Below, piece after piece: positions 1 to 10,747 of a stretch of DNA of 64,000 nucleotides (its first letter is position 1; each line of letters begins with the position of its first letter). The DNA comes from Mycolicibacterium peregrinum. Its GTDB lineage: Bacteria > Actinomycetota > Actinomycetes > Mycobacteriales > Mycobacteriaceae. The position numbers and the translations under genes were made by a program. The notes under the pieces were generated by a model, which did no database searches, had not been told where the DNA came from, and saw only the letters and a program-made list of their open reading frames with translations. Location: assembly GCF_002102345.1 (NCBI RefSeq), contig NZ_LQPP01000015.1, positions 1-64,000 of the forward strand. Reading direction: 5' to 3'.

Positions 1-72
1 ATAGCACTGGGACTGGGTGCGCCGATGCCGTACCCGAAACCGCGGCATCGGCGCACCCAGTCCCAGTGCTAT
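1..72. terminator. 30-bp perfect hairpin overlapping the hydrolase stop codon
   Basis: Bases 1-30 are the exact reverse complement of 43-72, separated by a 12-base loop. The stop codon of the minus-strand hydrolase (69-71) lies inside the right arm, so the hairpin would form at the very 3' end of that transcript. There is no U-tract, as is common for mycobacterial terminators. The left arm starts at base 1, so the element could extend beyond the window. A terminator is the likeliest role; a dispersed palindromic repeat is the alternative. Confidence 0.6.
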
Positions 73-881
73 TCCTTGCTCTCGGCGTGCCGGATGGCAG
101 CGGTGATCGCAGCGGCCAGTACGTCCGGCGCCTCGACGTGCGCGAGGTGGCCCTGCCCGGGCAGTCGGGTCAGCCGCGCCTGAGGTAGTGCGGCGGCGAA
201 AGGTGCGAACGCGCTGCCATAGGGCGCCACCCCTTCGTTGAGTGCACCCAGGATGAGGGTCACCGGGAGCGCGATCTCGCGGTAGTTCGGCAGCGACGGT
301 TGGAAGCCGTTGATCGCGGCGAGTTCCTCGCCCAGCGGTTGTGCGAGCTGCCGTAGAACCGGCCACACCGGGCCGCGGCGCAGACCGGCCACGTAATCCT
401 CGGAGAAGCCGGAAACGTCGGTGTTGACAAGCGTTACCGCGCGGTCGAGGTCACCGGCGGCGACGGCGGCTCGGATGGGCTCGACCGCATCGGATGCGAA
501 CGGTCGGCTGACGGGTTCGTATGCCGTGATCGACCGAACCTGATCCGATCCCACGGCGGCCTCCAGCGCGATGAGGGCGCCGTAGCTCCAGCCCACCAGA
601 TGGACCGCACCGAACACGTCGAGCAGGTGACGCAGATCCGCGACTTCCACGTCCACCGAATAGTCCGGGCCCAGCGGACCGCTCGGCGTGCGGCCGCGCC
701 GGTTGAGCACGGCGACAGGGCTGGGCAGGTCGATTCCGGCCGCGACGGTGCGCCAAGTCGCCGCGTCGGCCATCACGCCGGGGACGATCAGCGCCGGGGT
801 GCCGTGGCCGGGGCGGATCTCGACGGTCAGCGGGGTGCCGGCCCGGTCGAAGGTGAGTCGTTGTTGGGCAGTGGATGTCAT
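69..881 (-). CDS. alpha/beta-fold hydrolase
   Basis: A 270-residue protein of the alpha/beta hydrolase superfamily, probably cytosolic since no signal peptide is visible. The nucleophile elbow is GWSYG with Ser99. An upstream loop ends PGVMADAATW (around residues 34-43, oxyanion-hole region), and the C-terminal GQGHLAHVE supplies the expected catalytic His. I chose the ATG at 881 (MTSTAQQ) over an upstream ATG at 914 because the upstream residues look like non-coding extension; no clear Shine-Dalgarno supports either. The gene is divergent from the radical SAM gene. Substrate is unknown; esterase, lactonase or haloperoxidase-like activities are all possible for this fold. Confidence 0.85.
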   Translation of the reverse strand: MTSTAQQRLTFDRAGTPLTVEIRPGHGTPALIVPGVMADAATWRTVAAGIDLPSPVAVLNRRGRTPSGPLGPDYSVDVEVADLRHLLDVFGAVHLVGWSYGALIALEAAVGSDQVRSITAYEPVSRPFASDAVEPIRAAVAAGDLDRAVTLVNTDVSGFSEDYVAGLRRGPVWPVLRQLAQPLGEELAAINGFQPSLPNYREIALPVTLILGALNEGVAPYGSAFAPFAAALPQARLTRLPGQGHLAHVEAPDVLAAAITAAIRHAESKE

Positions 882-996
882 TGGGGGGAAGGAACCAATC
901 GTTAGTAGGGGCACTCGACGTCAACGGCAGCAATGCCGATCGCGCTTCCCCGTGTGGCCGTTCCGTTTCGTGTGCCGCGTCGCCTTGACACGAGGT

Positions 997-1012
997 TCGA
1001 ACAAATATTCGA
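997..1012 (+). promoter_or_regulatory. LexA (SOS) box of the radical SAM gene
   Basis: TCGAACAAATATTCGA matches the mycobacterial SOS box TCGAAC-N4-GTTCGA at all but one position. It ends 7 bases before the ATG at 1020, so it would overlap the promoter of a leaderless or short-leader transcript. From memory, the M. tuberculosis homologue Rv2578c (splB) is a LexA target, which agrees with this site. Confidence 0.8.
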
Positions 1013-1019
1013 TGTAGGT

Positions 1020-2030
1020 ATGAGGTGGGACGGTCAGGCGGTCGGGGTCGATGACGGCGCGCTGCCAGGCCTGCAGCGGGTCGGCTTCGTGCGCAGCGTC
1101 CGTTCGCCGCAGTTCGAGGGGATGACCTTTCACGAGGTGCTGTGCAAGTCGGCCCTCAACAAGGTGCCGGCAGCTTCGGCGCTCCCGTTCCAGTTCACCG
1201 TCAACGGTTATCGCGGCTGCAGCCATGCCTGCCGTTACTGCTTCGCCCGCCCCACCCACGAGTATCTCGACCTGGACTCCGGGTCAGACTTCGACACACA
1301 GGTGGTGGTCAAGACCAACGTCGTCGAAGTGCTGCGCCGGGAATTGCGTCGCCCGTCGTGGAGCCGGGCGACGGTCGCGCTCGGAACCAACACCGATCCG
1401 TATCAGCGCGCCGAGGGCAGATATGCGCTGATGCCCGGGATCATCGCGGCCCTGGCGGATTCCGGCACCCCGTTTTCCATCCTCACCAAAGGCACACTGC
1501 TCCGCCGGGATCTCGGACTGATCGCCGACGCGTCGAACCGGGTGCCGGTCAGTGTGTTGGTGTCATTGGCGGTCGGTGATGATGCGCTGCACCGCGATGT
1601 CGAACCGGGAACACCTTCGCCGCAGGCGCGCCTCGGCCTGATCTCGGCGATCAGCGAGGCGGGCCTGGACTGTCACGTCATGGTGGCCCCGGTGTTGCCG
1701 TACCTGACCGATTCGGTCGAGCATCTCGATGCGCTGCTCGGCCGGATCGCGAAGGCCGGTGCGAGTGGGGTGACGGTATTCGGTCTGCATCTGCGCGGTT
1801 CGACCCGCGGCTGGTTCATGGAGTGGCTGGGGCGCTCGCGGCCTGACCTGGTGGGTGAATACCAACGGCTGTATCGCCGCGGCGCCTACCTGCCCCCGGA
1901 ATACCGGGACATGCTGCGGGCGCGCGTCGCGCCGCTGGTGACCCGGCATGGTTTGGGCCGCCCGGCACGGATGACGCCGGCGCCGCCGATTGTGGCGGAG
2001 CCGGCCGTCATGCAGCCCACGCTGTTCTGA
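1020..2030 (+). CDS. Rv2578c-family radical SAM protein (SplB-like)
   Basis: A 336-residue radical SAM protein homologous to Rv2578c, which is annotated as spore-photoproduct-lyase-like. The CSHACRYC motif gives the [4Fe-4S] ligands Cys67, Cys71 and Cys74 that bind S-adenosylmethionine. The start is set at the ATG at 1020 (MRWDGQ): the M. tuberculosis protein begins alike, and the upstream ATG at 933 would place the LexA box inside the coding region. The actual substrate is not established; DNA-damage induction plus the SplB resemblance suggests a role in the damage response. The next gene is convergent, 16 bases beyond the stop. Confidence 0.88.
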   Translation: MRWDGQAVGVDDGALPGLQRVGFVRSVRSPQFEGMTFHEVLCKSALNKVPAASALPFQFTVNGYRGCSHACRYCFARPTHEYLDLDSGSDFDTQVVVKTNVVEVLRRELRRPSWSRATVALGTNTDPYQRAEGRYALMPGIIAALADSGTPFSILTKGTLLRRDLGLIADASNRVPVSVLVSLAVGDDALHRDVEPGTPSPQARLGLISAISEAGLDCHVMVAPVLPYLTDSVEHLDALLGRIAKAGASGVTVFGLHLRGSTRGWFMEWLGRSRPDLVGEYQRLYRRGAYLPPEYRDMLRARVAPLVTRHGLGRPARMTPAPPIVAEPAVMQPTLF

Positions 2031-2046
2031 TGCTTCGCCCGGTAGG

Positions 2047-3321
2047 TCAGCTCTTGTTGCGTTTGACCTGGTTGAAGGGCACGCCGCGGTCGGCGGCGAG
2101 CTCACGGGGGAAGCCGAGGATCCGCTCGCCGATGACGTTGCGCGCCATCTCCGAACTGCCGCCGCCCAGTGACCCGGTCTGCCGGGACAGGTAGCGCACT
2201 CCGATCTCCATCAGCCCGGCCAACTCCGGGGCATCCTCAGAACCCTCGTCGACGACGCCGGCCGTACCGGCGATGGCCAGCGCGGTGTCCACCTCGAGTT
2301 CGGTGGTCTCGGCATGGAACAGCCGGATCAGCGTGCCCGCATTCGGTGGCAGCGAACCGTTTCCGATCGCCTTGCCGACGTGATCGATGAGCTGCTTCTT
2401 GACGATACGGCGCACCAGCGCGCGCCCGGCCAGGTCCTGCACCCGGGCGTCGTCGCCCTGTCCGGTGGCCTCGGCCAGCCCGACGTGGTCCGGCGGCATC
2501 TCGTTCGCGTTCTCGGCCCCGGTCCCACTGGCGAACTCGGAACCGCCACCGACCGCCCGACGCTCGTGGTGCAGCTGACGCGAGGCGACGGTCCAGCCGT
2601 CGTTGACGTCGCCCACCACGGCGTCTGCGGGCAGCTCGAGATTGTCGAAGAACTCCTCGCAGAATTCCTCGTTGCCGTTCACTTCGGTGATGCGGCGCAT
2701 CGTGATACCCGGCGCGTTGAGCGGCACCAGGAACATGGTCAGGCCCTCGTGTTTGGGCACCGTCCAATCGGTGCGGGCCAGCATCAACCCGTAGTCGGCG
2801 GCAAATGCGCTGGTGCTCCAGGTCTTGGCGCCGTTGATGATCCAGGTGCCATCCTTGAGCTCGGCTCGGGTGATCACGCCGGCGAGATCCGATCCGCCAC
2901 TGGGTTCGGACAGCAACTGGCACAGGACCTCATCGCCTCGGATCGCGGCCGAGATGCGCTCACGTTTCTGATCTTCGCTGCCCATGTCGAGAATGGTTGC
3001 GCCGCAGATGGTGAACGACGGGGTGTTGAGGATCAGCGGCATCTCGTAGTTCCGGCATTCGTCGTTGAATGCCTTCTGGTACGCGTAATCGAGGCCAAGG
3101 CCGCCGTACTCGCGCGGGAAGCAGATGCCGGCGAAGCCGCCTTCGTAGAGGCGCTTCTGCAGTTCCTTTGCCCGCTCCCACGATTCGGTTTCGGCCCGTA
3201 CCGCGAACGGCGGGTTGTCGGGATTGATGGGCGGCATGTTCTCGGACAGCCAGGTCCGGGCGCGCAGCGCGAACTGCTCGACGGACTCTGTTGTTGCTGC
3301 GGTGCTCACGGTGTCGGTCAT
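2047..3321 (-). CDS. acyl-CoA dehydrogenase, longer subunit of a tandem pair
   Basis: A 424-residue acyl-CoA dehydrogenase (FadE type) that would oxidise an acyl-CoA to the 2-enoyl-CoA with FAD. Family motifs are visible: LSEPSGGSDLAG in the middle beta domain, NGAKTWSTSAFAADYGLMLART, and a C-terminal SSEMARNVIGERILGFPRE segment. At the position where medium-chain enzymes carry the catalytic Glu (YEGTSQIQR), this protein has Gly, so the base must sit elsewhere or in its partner. The ATG at 3321 overlaps the stop of the second dehydrogenase as ATGA, so the two are translationally coupled. Mycobacteria often build alpha2beta2 dehydrogenases from such adjacent genes. Substrate unknown. Confidence 0.9.
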   Translation of the reverse strand: MTDTVSTAATTESVEQFALRARTWLSENMPPINPDNPPFAVRAETESWERAKELQKRLYEGGFAGICFPREYGGLGLDYAYQKAFNDECRNYEMPLILNTPSFTICGATILDMGSEDQKRERISAAIRGDEVLCQLLSEPSGGSDLAGVITRAELKDGTWIINGAKTWSTSAFAADYGLMLARTDWTVPKHEGLTMFLVPLNAPGITMRRITEVNGNEEFCEEFFDNLELPADAVVGDVNDGWTVASRQLHHERRAVGGGSEFASGTGAENANEMPPDHVGLAEATGQGDDARVQDLAGRALVRRIVKKQLIDHVGKAIGNGSLPPNAGTLIRLFHAETTELEVDTALAIAGTAGVVDEGSEDAPELAGLMEIGVRYLSRQTGSLGGGSSEMARNVIGERILGFPRELAADRGVPFNQVKRNKS

Positions 3322-4478
3322 GCCCCGATCTCCTCGGCTGCGCGGGTCTTGCGGCTCAACGCGTACACGGCGCGGTGGTGGTCTTCGGGTGATCCGTAGA
3401 GCGCCCGGTAGAGCGCGACCCGCCGCAGGTACAGGTGCAGGTCGTGCTCCCAGGTCACTCCGATGCCGCCGTGCAACTGCACGCAGTCCTGCAGCATCAC
3501 GGGAGCGCGTTCGGCCACATAGGCTTTCGCGACGCTGACGAGTTTCGGTGCTTCCTGTGAGCGTTCGGCTACTGCCGCCACGGCTCCGATGGTGGTGGCG
3601 CGCGCTGCTTCGAACCACATCTTCATGTCGGCGGCGCGATGTTTGAGAGCTTGATACGACGCGAGTGGACGGCCGAAGCTGTGCCGGTCGCTGAGCCACT
3701 GATTGGTCATCGTGAGTACCGCGTCGAGGATTCCGACGATTTCGGCGCACTGCAGCACCAGGGCGACCTGGCGCTGGCGTTCGATGATGGCCGGGGTCTC
3801 CTCGGCAGTCCCCACCACGGCGGACTCGTCGACCTCTACACCATCGAATTGCACTCGGGCATAACGCTTGACCAGGTCCACCGATTTCTGGGGGCTGACG
3901 GTGACGCCGGTGGCGTCGGTCGGCACGACGAACTGCCTGAGCCGGCCGTCGCAGACGGCAACCACGAGGACGGTGCCGGCCTGGTCGCCGGCTTCGACGC
4001 GGTCCTTGACGCCGTCGATGCGGTAGCCCGCTTCGATACGGGTGGCAGTGGTGCCGACTCCGGTGACGGACTGAAGGGCTCCGAACGGCCGTTTGGGTTC
4101 GCAGGCCGCCCACGATGCCACGGTTTCGCCGGCAACCAGTGATTCGATGAGTTCCTCGTGCCCGTCCGGTGATTCGACGAGGCCGGCCAGCACGATACTG
4201 ACCGGATGCAGCGGGCCGGGGGCCACGGTGTGGCCGGCCTGCTCGGCAAGCAGCGCCAGGTCGGCCACACCGTCTCCGGACGGACTCCCGCCGCCCAGCT
4301 CCTCGGGCACCAGGAGGCTGGCCCAACCCAATTCGGCTGCGCGTCCCCACCATCCGGCGTCGAAGGCGATGTCCTCGGCATGGAGTTGCCGCACGCGACT
4401 CAGCGGCACCTCCTTCTCCAGGAAGGCCTGTGCGGTGGAGGTGAACAGCATCTGTTCGGGATTTGCCACATCTGTCAT
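3318..4478 (-). CDS. acyl-CoA dehydrogenase, shorter subunit of the pair
   Basis: A 386-residue acyl-CoA dehydrogenase family protein. The FAD-binding segment RHSFGRPLASYQALKHRAADM and the C-terminal QLHGGIGVTWEHDLHLYLRR are characteristic. The N-terminal half is more divergent than in its partner. At the medium-chain catalytic Glu position this protein seems to have Tyr (RALYGSPE). The gene lies 38 bases downstream of the amidohydrolase and overlaps the longer dehydrogenase by 4 bases, giving one probable transcript of three genes. A heterotetramer with the neighbouring subunit is inferred from gene layout and known mycobacterial FadE pairs, not demonstrated. Confidence 0.88.
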   Translation of the reverse strand: MTDVANPEQMLFTSTAQAFLEKEVPLSRVRQLHAEDIAFDAGWWGRAAELGWASLLVPEELGGGSPSGDGVADLALLAEQAGHTVAPGPLHPVSIVLAGLVESPDGHEELIESLVAGETVASWAACEPKRPFGALQSVTGVGTTATRIEAGYRIDGVKDRVEAGDQAGTVLVVAVCDGRLRQFVVPTDATGVTVSPQKSVDLVKRYARVQFDGVEVDESAVVGTAEETPAIIERQRQVALVLQCAEIVGILDAVLTMTNQWLSDRHSFGRPLASYQALKHRAADMKMWFEAARATTIGAVAAVAERSQEAPKLVSVAKAYVAERAPVMLQDCVQLHGGIGVTWEHDLHLYLRRVALYRALYGSPEDHHRAVYALSRKTRAAEEIGA

Positions 4479-4516
4479 GTAGTCGGCCCAGCTTCGTAGG
4501 TGTGGAGGGGACTGGA

Positions 4517-5746
4517 TCAGTTCAGTACGAGTTCGGGAACATCGGGTCGGTACACCTTCTTGTTCGCGACCTTGAACAGGTCGACCAGGTTGCCGCCCAT
4601 GACCTTTCGGACGCCCTCGTCGTCGAGGCCGTGCGCCACCAGATCATCGACCAGGTTGATCGGATCGGCCAGACCCTCGGGGTGCGGCCAGTCGGATCCG
4701 AAGATGATGCGGTCGATGCCGCACAGGTCGGCCATCTTCTTGAAGTCGTCCTCCCAGAACGGGGCGACGTACACGCAGCGCTTGAACGCCTCGATCGGAT
4801 CCTCGGGGAACTCCTGCGGCATCTTCGAGAAGACGTCTTTGAATTGGTAGAACAGGTACGGCACCCACGAGGCCCCGTTCTCCACCGACAGGATTCGCAG
4901 GTCCGGGTTGCGGGTCAGTGCGCCATGGCAGACCAGCGCGGCCATGGTGTCCTCGATCGGCCGCTTGCCCATCGCCACCATCCGGAACGATGTCGGCTTG
5001 AACGGGAGGAACTCGTCGGCCGGTTCCCAGTCGTTGAGGTACTGCGCGTACCCGCTGTCGGAAGCGTGCATGCACACCGGGATGCCCGCTTTCACGCAGG
5101 CGTCCCAGAACGGGTCGAACTCCGGAAGGCCCATCGAGCGGGTACCGCGGTAACCGGGTACCGGCGCCGGGCGGACCAGCACGGTCTTGGCGCCGCGTTC
5201 CAGGCACCACTCGAGTTCTTCGAGGGCGCGGTCGACGACGCCGAGGTTGATGACCGGGGTGGAGAAGATGCGGTCGGAGTAGTTGAACTGCCAGGTCTCA
5301 TACATCCACTCGTTCAGTGCGTGGATGATGTCGAGGATCAGGTCGGGATCGTCCTTGAGGCGCTCTTCGACCAGGCTGGCAAGGGTCGGGAACATGATTG
5401 TGTAGTCGAGGCCCAGGCTGTCCAGGACCTCAAGGCGCGCTTCGGGATTGCGGAAGGCCGGGATCGCCTTCATCGGCTTGCCCATCACCTCGCGGTAGCT
5501 TTTGCCTCCGCTGCCGTGCCGGAAATACTCCTCCTGGGCGCCGGGTCGGGCGACCACTTCGAACGTGGGGTTCGGGATGTAGTCGCTGATCTGGTTGCGC
5601 ACCACGATCTTCGTGCGGCCGTGTACATCGATGTAGTCGATGACACCTTTGCGGTGCTCCGGCAGGAATTTGGTGAGCGCTTCCTTGGGTTCGTAGAAGT
5701 GGTTGTCGGCGTCGAACACCGGGTAGGGAAGCTCGCGTGAGGGCAT
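4517..5746 (-). CDS. amidohydrolase family protein (metal-dependent TIM barrel)
   Basis: A 409-residue member of the amidohydrolase_2 family. The N-terminal FDADNHFYEP motif (Asp12, Asp14, His16) and a late GSDWPHPEG motif with the catalytic Asp are metal-site hallmarks; a central MHASDSGY contributes a further His. The ATG at 5746 is chosen because AGGAGG lies just upstream; the longer reading from 5839 would run through the operator. Relatives are hydrolases, decarboxylases or hydratases of ring-cleavage products, so a role in degrading an organic acid or CoA intermediate with the downstream dehydrogenases is plausible. It is the first gene of the three-gene unit. Confidence 0.85.
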   Translation of the reverse strand: MPSRELPYPVFDADNHFYEPKEALTKFLPEHRKGVIDYIDVHGRTKIVVRNQISDYIPNPTFEVVARPGAQEEYFRHGSGGKSYREVMGKPMKAIPAFRNPEARLEVLDSLGLDYTIMFPTLASLVEERLKDDPDLILDIIHALNEWMYETWQFNYSDRIFSTPVINLGVVDRALEELEWCLERGAKTVLVRPAPVPGYRGTRSMGLPEFDPFWDACVKAGIPVCMHASDSGYAQYLNDWEPADEFLPFKPTSFRMVAMGKRPIEDTMAALVCHGALTRNPDLRILSVENGASWVPYLFYQFKDVFSKMPQEFPEDPIEAFKRCVYVAPFWEDDFKKMADLCGIDRIIFGSDWPHPEGLADPINLVDDLVAHGLDDEGVRKVMGGNLVDLFKVANKKVYRPDVPELVLN

Positions 5747-5780
5747 GTTCGCCTCCTGAAAGAGTGTGATTTCCGAAACT

Positions 5781-5795
5781 GGTAATGACGTTACC
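5781..5795. promoter_or_regulatory. Probable TetR operator upstream of the amidohydrolase operon
   Basis: GGTAATGACGTTACC is an inverted repeat (GGTAA / TTACC arms, 5-base centre) located 35 bases before the amidohydrolase start. Its 12-base core AATGACGTTACC recurs exactly at 6532-6543, in front of the divergent TetR and LLM genes. A shared element at both promoters next to a TetR gene makes it a likely binding site for that TetR. Confidence 0.65.
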
Positions 5796-5858
5796 ACGGG
5801 GCGGGCAGCGCCGACGAGCCCATTCGGGCGATCGCTCAATTGATCGAAAAGCTGCTGG

Positions 5859-6497
5859 TCAGTCGGCGTGCTGAGGGGTCAGGAGGCCGCGCACGCAGAA
5901 ATCGTAGATGTGCTCCCCGTCGATCGGCGCGCCGTTGAGTTCGACCCCCAGCGAACGCAGCCGCATCGCGCCGAGGACTGACTGCATGATCAGGGCGGCG
6001 GTGCTCTGGACGTCGATGTCGGACCGGAATGCCCCCGAATCCATTCCGCGCCGCAGAATGTCGCCGATGAGCTCGTGCAGTGGTGCCAGCACGCGCGCGT
6101 ATTCGCGCGGCAGCGACTCGGCGAGATGGTCGTTGTAGAAGGTCAGGCCGCGGTTGATGCTGTCCTGGGTGCTCGACGATGCCGGGATGGTGATCCGCTC
6201 GATCAACGAGCGGAGTGCGTCGGGGCCGGCCAGCTCATCGGTGTCGTTGCGCCAGCGCTGCGTGGACTCGGCCATGATCTTGTCGATGAGTGCCAGCAGC
6301 AGCTCATCCTTGGTGGAAAAATGCTGGTAGAAGGACCGCAATGAGGTTTTGGAACGTTCCACCACCTCCAGCACCGTGAAGTCGGTGCGTCCGGTTTCAC
6401 CCAGGATCGCCAACGCCGATTTCATGAACCTGCGAGCCCGGTCTGCTTGGGCCTCGGCGCGCGCGCCTTCGGGTGGTCGTCCGGCCGGCCTAGCCAT
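5859..6497 (-). CDS. TetR family transcriptional regulator
   Basis: A 212-residue TetR regulator. The N-terminal helix-turn-helix is in TVLEVVERSKTSLRSFYQHFSTKDELLLALI (about residues 40-70), followed by the usual variable ligand-binding helices. The ATG at 6497 is used because GGAGGTGATG precedes it; the reading frame runs open further upstream but would cross the operator. It sits between the amidohydrolase/dehydrogenase operon and the divergent LLM/thioesterase genes, and the element AATGACGTTACC lies in front of both. Control of both transcripts and of itself, with an acyl-CoA or related effector, is inferred. Confidence 0.88.
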   Translation of the reverse strand: MARPAGRPPEGARAEAQADRARRFMKSALAILGETGRTDFTVLEVVERSKTSLRSFYQHFSTKDELLLALIDKIMAESTQRWRNDTDELAGPDALRSLIERITIPASSSTQDSINRGLTFYNDHLAESLPREYARVLAPLHELIGDILRRGMDSGAFRSDIDVQSTAALIMQSVLGAMRLRSLGVELNGAPIDGEHIYDFCVRGLLTPQHAD

Positions 6498-6530
6498 TGC
6501 GCCATCACCTCCGTCATGCTGCACTTGCGA

Positions 6531-6548
6531 GAATGACGTTACCGTTTC
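6531..6548. promoter_or_regulatory. Second copy of the TetR operator core, TetR/LLM intergenic region
   Basis: GAATGACGTTACCGTTTC contains the same 12-base core found at 5784-5795. It lies between the divergent TetR (start 6497) and LLM oxidoreductase (start about 6568). Flanking GAAAC is also shared: on the reverse strand here and on the forward strand at the first copy. Confidence 0.6.
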
Positions 6549-6567
6549 TGTAGAAGCAATAGGCGGG

Positions 6568-7407
6568 TTGCGATTGAGCGAGTGGTTTCTGTTCCTACCC
6601 CAGGTAAGGCTCGGGGTCGACGACGTCGTTGAACGTGCCCAGGTGGCCGAGGCCAGTGGCTTCGACGGTATTGCCTTCATCGACCATCTGGAAGCTCCCG
6701 GTGCAACTCACCAAAACATCTGGGAGGCAATGACTGTCGCGACCTGGGTGGCGGCGCGCACCGAACGGCTGCGGATCGGCCACCTGGTGTTGTGCGATGG
6801 GTTCCGTCATCCGTCGGTGTTGGCCAAGCAGGCCGTCACACTGTCAGAGGCCAGTGGCGGGCGCTTCGAACTCGGTCTCGGATCCGGGTCCTGGCCCCAG
6901 GAGTTCGAGCGGTTCGGCATCGAGAGCGGTGACGCCGCAGCACGGGTACGCAGGCTCGGCGAGAATCTGGACCTGCTGCACCAGTATTGGGGCGACGGTG
7001 AGCGTGGGCAGGCCCCGCGTCCGTCCCATCCAATTCCGTTGGTGCTGGGCGGAACCGGCAAGCGCATGATGGCACTGGTACGGGCCCACGCCGACTGGTG
7101 GAACATTCCGTCGCATCAGCTCGATCGGCTGCCCGCGCTCCTGCCGACAGTGGGATCGGCACGAGCCTCCCTGCAACAGATGGTCGGCTTCGTCGGCCGC
7201 GGCGCCGATCGCACGGCAGTGACCGAACGCAGCACCCGGCTGTTCGGGCACCTCGGCGACGGCTTGGTGTGCGGCGACGCCGCTGAACTAACCGCCCATT
7301 TCGCCGAGCTGGCCGCTCAGGGTGTCGAACGCTTCTACGTGTGGTTCGCCGATTTCGCCGCACCCCAAACCATTTCGGAATTCGCCGAGACAGTCATCAA
7401 CGCGTGA
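6568..7407 (+). CDS. LLM class (F420-dependent type) oxidoreductase
   Basis: About 279 residues of the luciferase-like monooxygenase superfamily, whose mycobacterial members mostly use coenzyme F420. Visible family features are VERAQVAEASGFDGIAFIDH, RLRIGHLVLCDGFRHPSVLAKQAVTLSEASGGRFELGLGSG split across the barrel, and the late PLVLGGTGKRMM. The start is uncertain: no ATG or GTG fits after the operator, so I use TTG at 6568 (TTG at 6574 is equally possible); the open frame back to 6349 overlaps TetR and is unlikely to be translated. It is followed 14 bases later by the thioesterase, suggesting one transcript. Confidence 0.8.
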   Translation: MRLSEWFLFLPQVRLGVDDVVERAQVAEASGFDGIAFIDHLEAPGATHQNIWEAMTVATWVAARTERLRIGHLVLCDGFRHPSVLAKQAVTLSEASGGRFELGLGSGSWPQEFERFGIESGDAAARVRRLGENLDLLHQYWGDGERGQAPRPSHPIPLVLGGTGKRMMALVRAHADWWNIPSHQLDRLPALLPTVGSARASLQQMVGFVGRGADRTAVTERSTRLFGHLGDGLVCGDAAELTAHFAELAAQGVERFYVWFADFAAPQTISEFAETVINA

Positions 7408-7421
7408 AAAGAGAGGAAGTC

Positions 7422-8321
7422 ATGACCGCAGAATCCGAGGCACCCCAAGAGGCCGAACCGACCCAGTGGACACTGCAGATGCTGCTGGACCTGTTCGATG
7501 CCGAACCCGCGGGGGAGAACCGGTTCACCGTCCAGACCGGCATCGCCGGTGTCGACGAGCGTCAGGTGGTCGAAGGCACCCAGATCGTGGGCGCCGCGAT
7601 CGTCGCGGCGGCGAAACGCTTTCCGGGCAAGTCGGTGCGGTCGGCACACGCGGTGTTCGCCCGGGCCGTGATGGTGGGCCCGCCGGTTGAGTTGGACATC
7701 GACGTGATCAGTGAAGGGCGCTCCACGGCCACCGCGGTGATCGCGGCGTCACAGAACGGCAAGCGCTGCATCACCACCACGGTGTTCACCGATGTGCCCT
7801 CCGGTGATGTCATCCGTCATCATCTGCCGCGTCCCGAGGTCGCAGGCCCGGCGGACTCGAATGTTTCGCACATGCCGATGATCGGACGTGAACTGCGTCT
7901 GGTCGACGTTGTCGACGTCAACAGCCCCGACGAGGTCGGCCCGCCCGAGCTGTACGCCTGGCTGCATTACGATCCGGTGCCGGCCCGAGACGACCTGGCC
8001 AAGGCGCTGATCGCATATTTCACGGGGCACCTGGGCATCTCGACCACGATGCGAGCGCATGAGGGCATCGGTACCGCGCAGGCCCACCTAACGGTCTCGA
8101 CCGCGCCGATGACGGTCACGGTGAGTTTCCACGAGCCGGTCCGGTGGGACGGGTGGCTGCTCTACAGCCACGAGAGCACCCAGGTGGGCTCGGGTATGTC
8201 CTATGTGCGCGGCGCGGTGCACACCGAGGAAGGCGAACTCATCGCCTCATTCAGCCAGGACGCGCTGATCCGTCCGCTGCGTACCACCGACACCAACATC
8301 TCCGAGCACTCACGGCTGTAG
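7422..8321 (+). CDS. Acyl-CoA thioesterase II-like (TesB double hotdog) protein
   Basis: A 299-residue protein resembling TesB thioesterases, which hydrolyse acyl-CoA to free acid and CoA. The first half includes SVRSAHAVFARAVMVGPPVE and QNGKRCITTTVFT, and the second half ends with the typical WDGWLLYSHEST ... YVRGAVHTEEGELIASFSQDALIRP, giving two hotdog repeats. The ATG at 7422 has a good GAGAGGAAG site upstream. It lies just downstream of the LLM oxidoreductase and probably shares its TetR-controlled promoter. Together with the acyl-CoA dehydrogenases it points to CoA-ester metabolism. Confidence 0.85.
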   Translation: MTAESEAPQEAEPTQWTLQMLLDLFDAEPAGENRFTVQTGIAGVDERQVVEGTQIVGAAIVAAAKRFPGKSVRSAHAVFARAVMVGPPVELDIDVISEGRSTATAVIAASQNGKRCITTTVFTDVPSGDVIRHHLPRPEVAGPADSNVSHMPMIGRELRLVDVVDVNSPDEVGPPELYAWLHYDPVPARDDLAKALIAYFTGHLGISTTMRAHEGIGTAQAHLTVSTAPMTVTVSFHEPVRWDGWLLYSHESTQVGSGMSYVRGAVHTEEGELIASFSQDALIRPLRTTDTNISEHSRL

Positions 8322-8329
8322 GGCCGGCG

Positions 8330-10743
<2,414 letters not shown>

Positions 10744-10747
<4 letters not shown>

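Noticed and set aside
2047..4353. A single 768-residue reading frame covering both acyl-CoA dehydrogenases
   Set aside because: The N-terminal half is Arg/Gly-rich shadow sequence; a clear ATG at 3321 overlapping the upstream stop and the proper reading of the second dehydrogenase in another frame show two genes.
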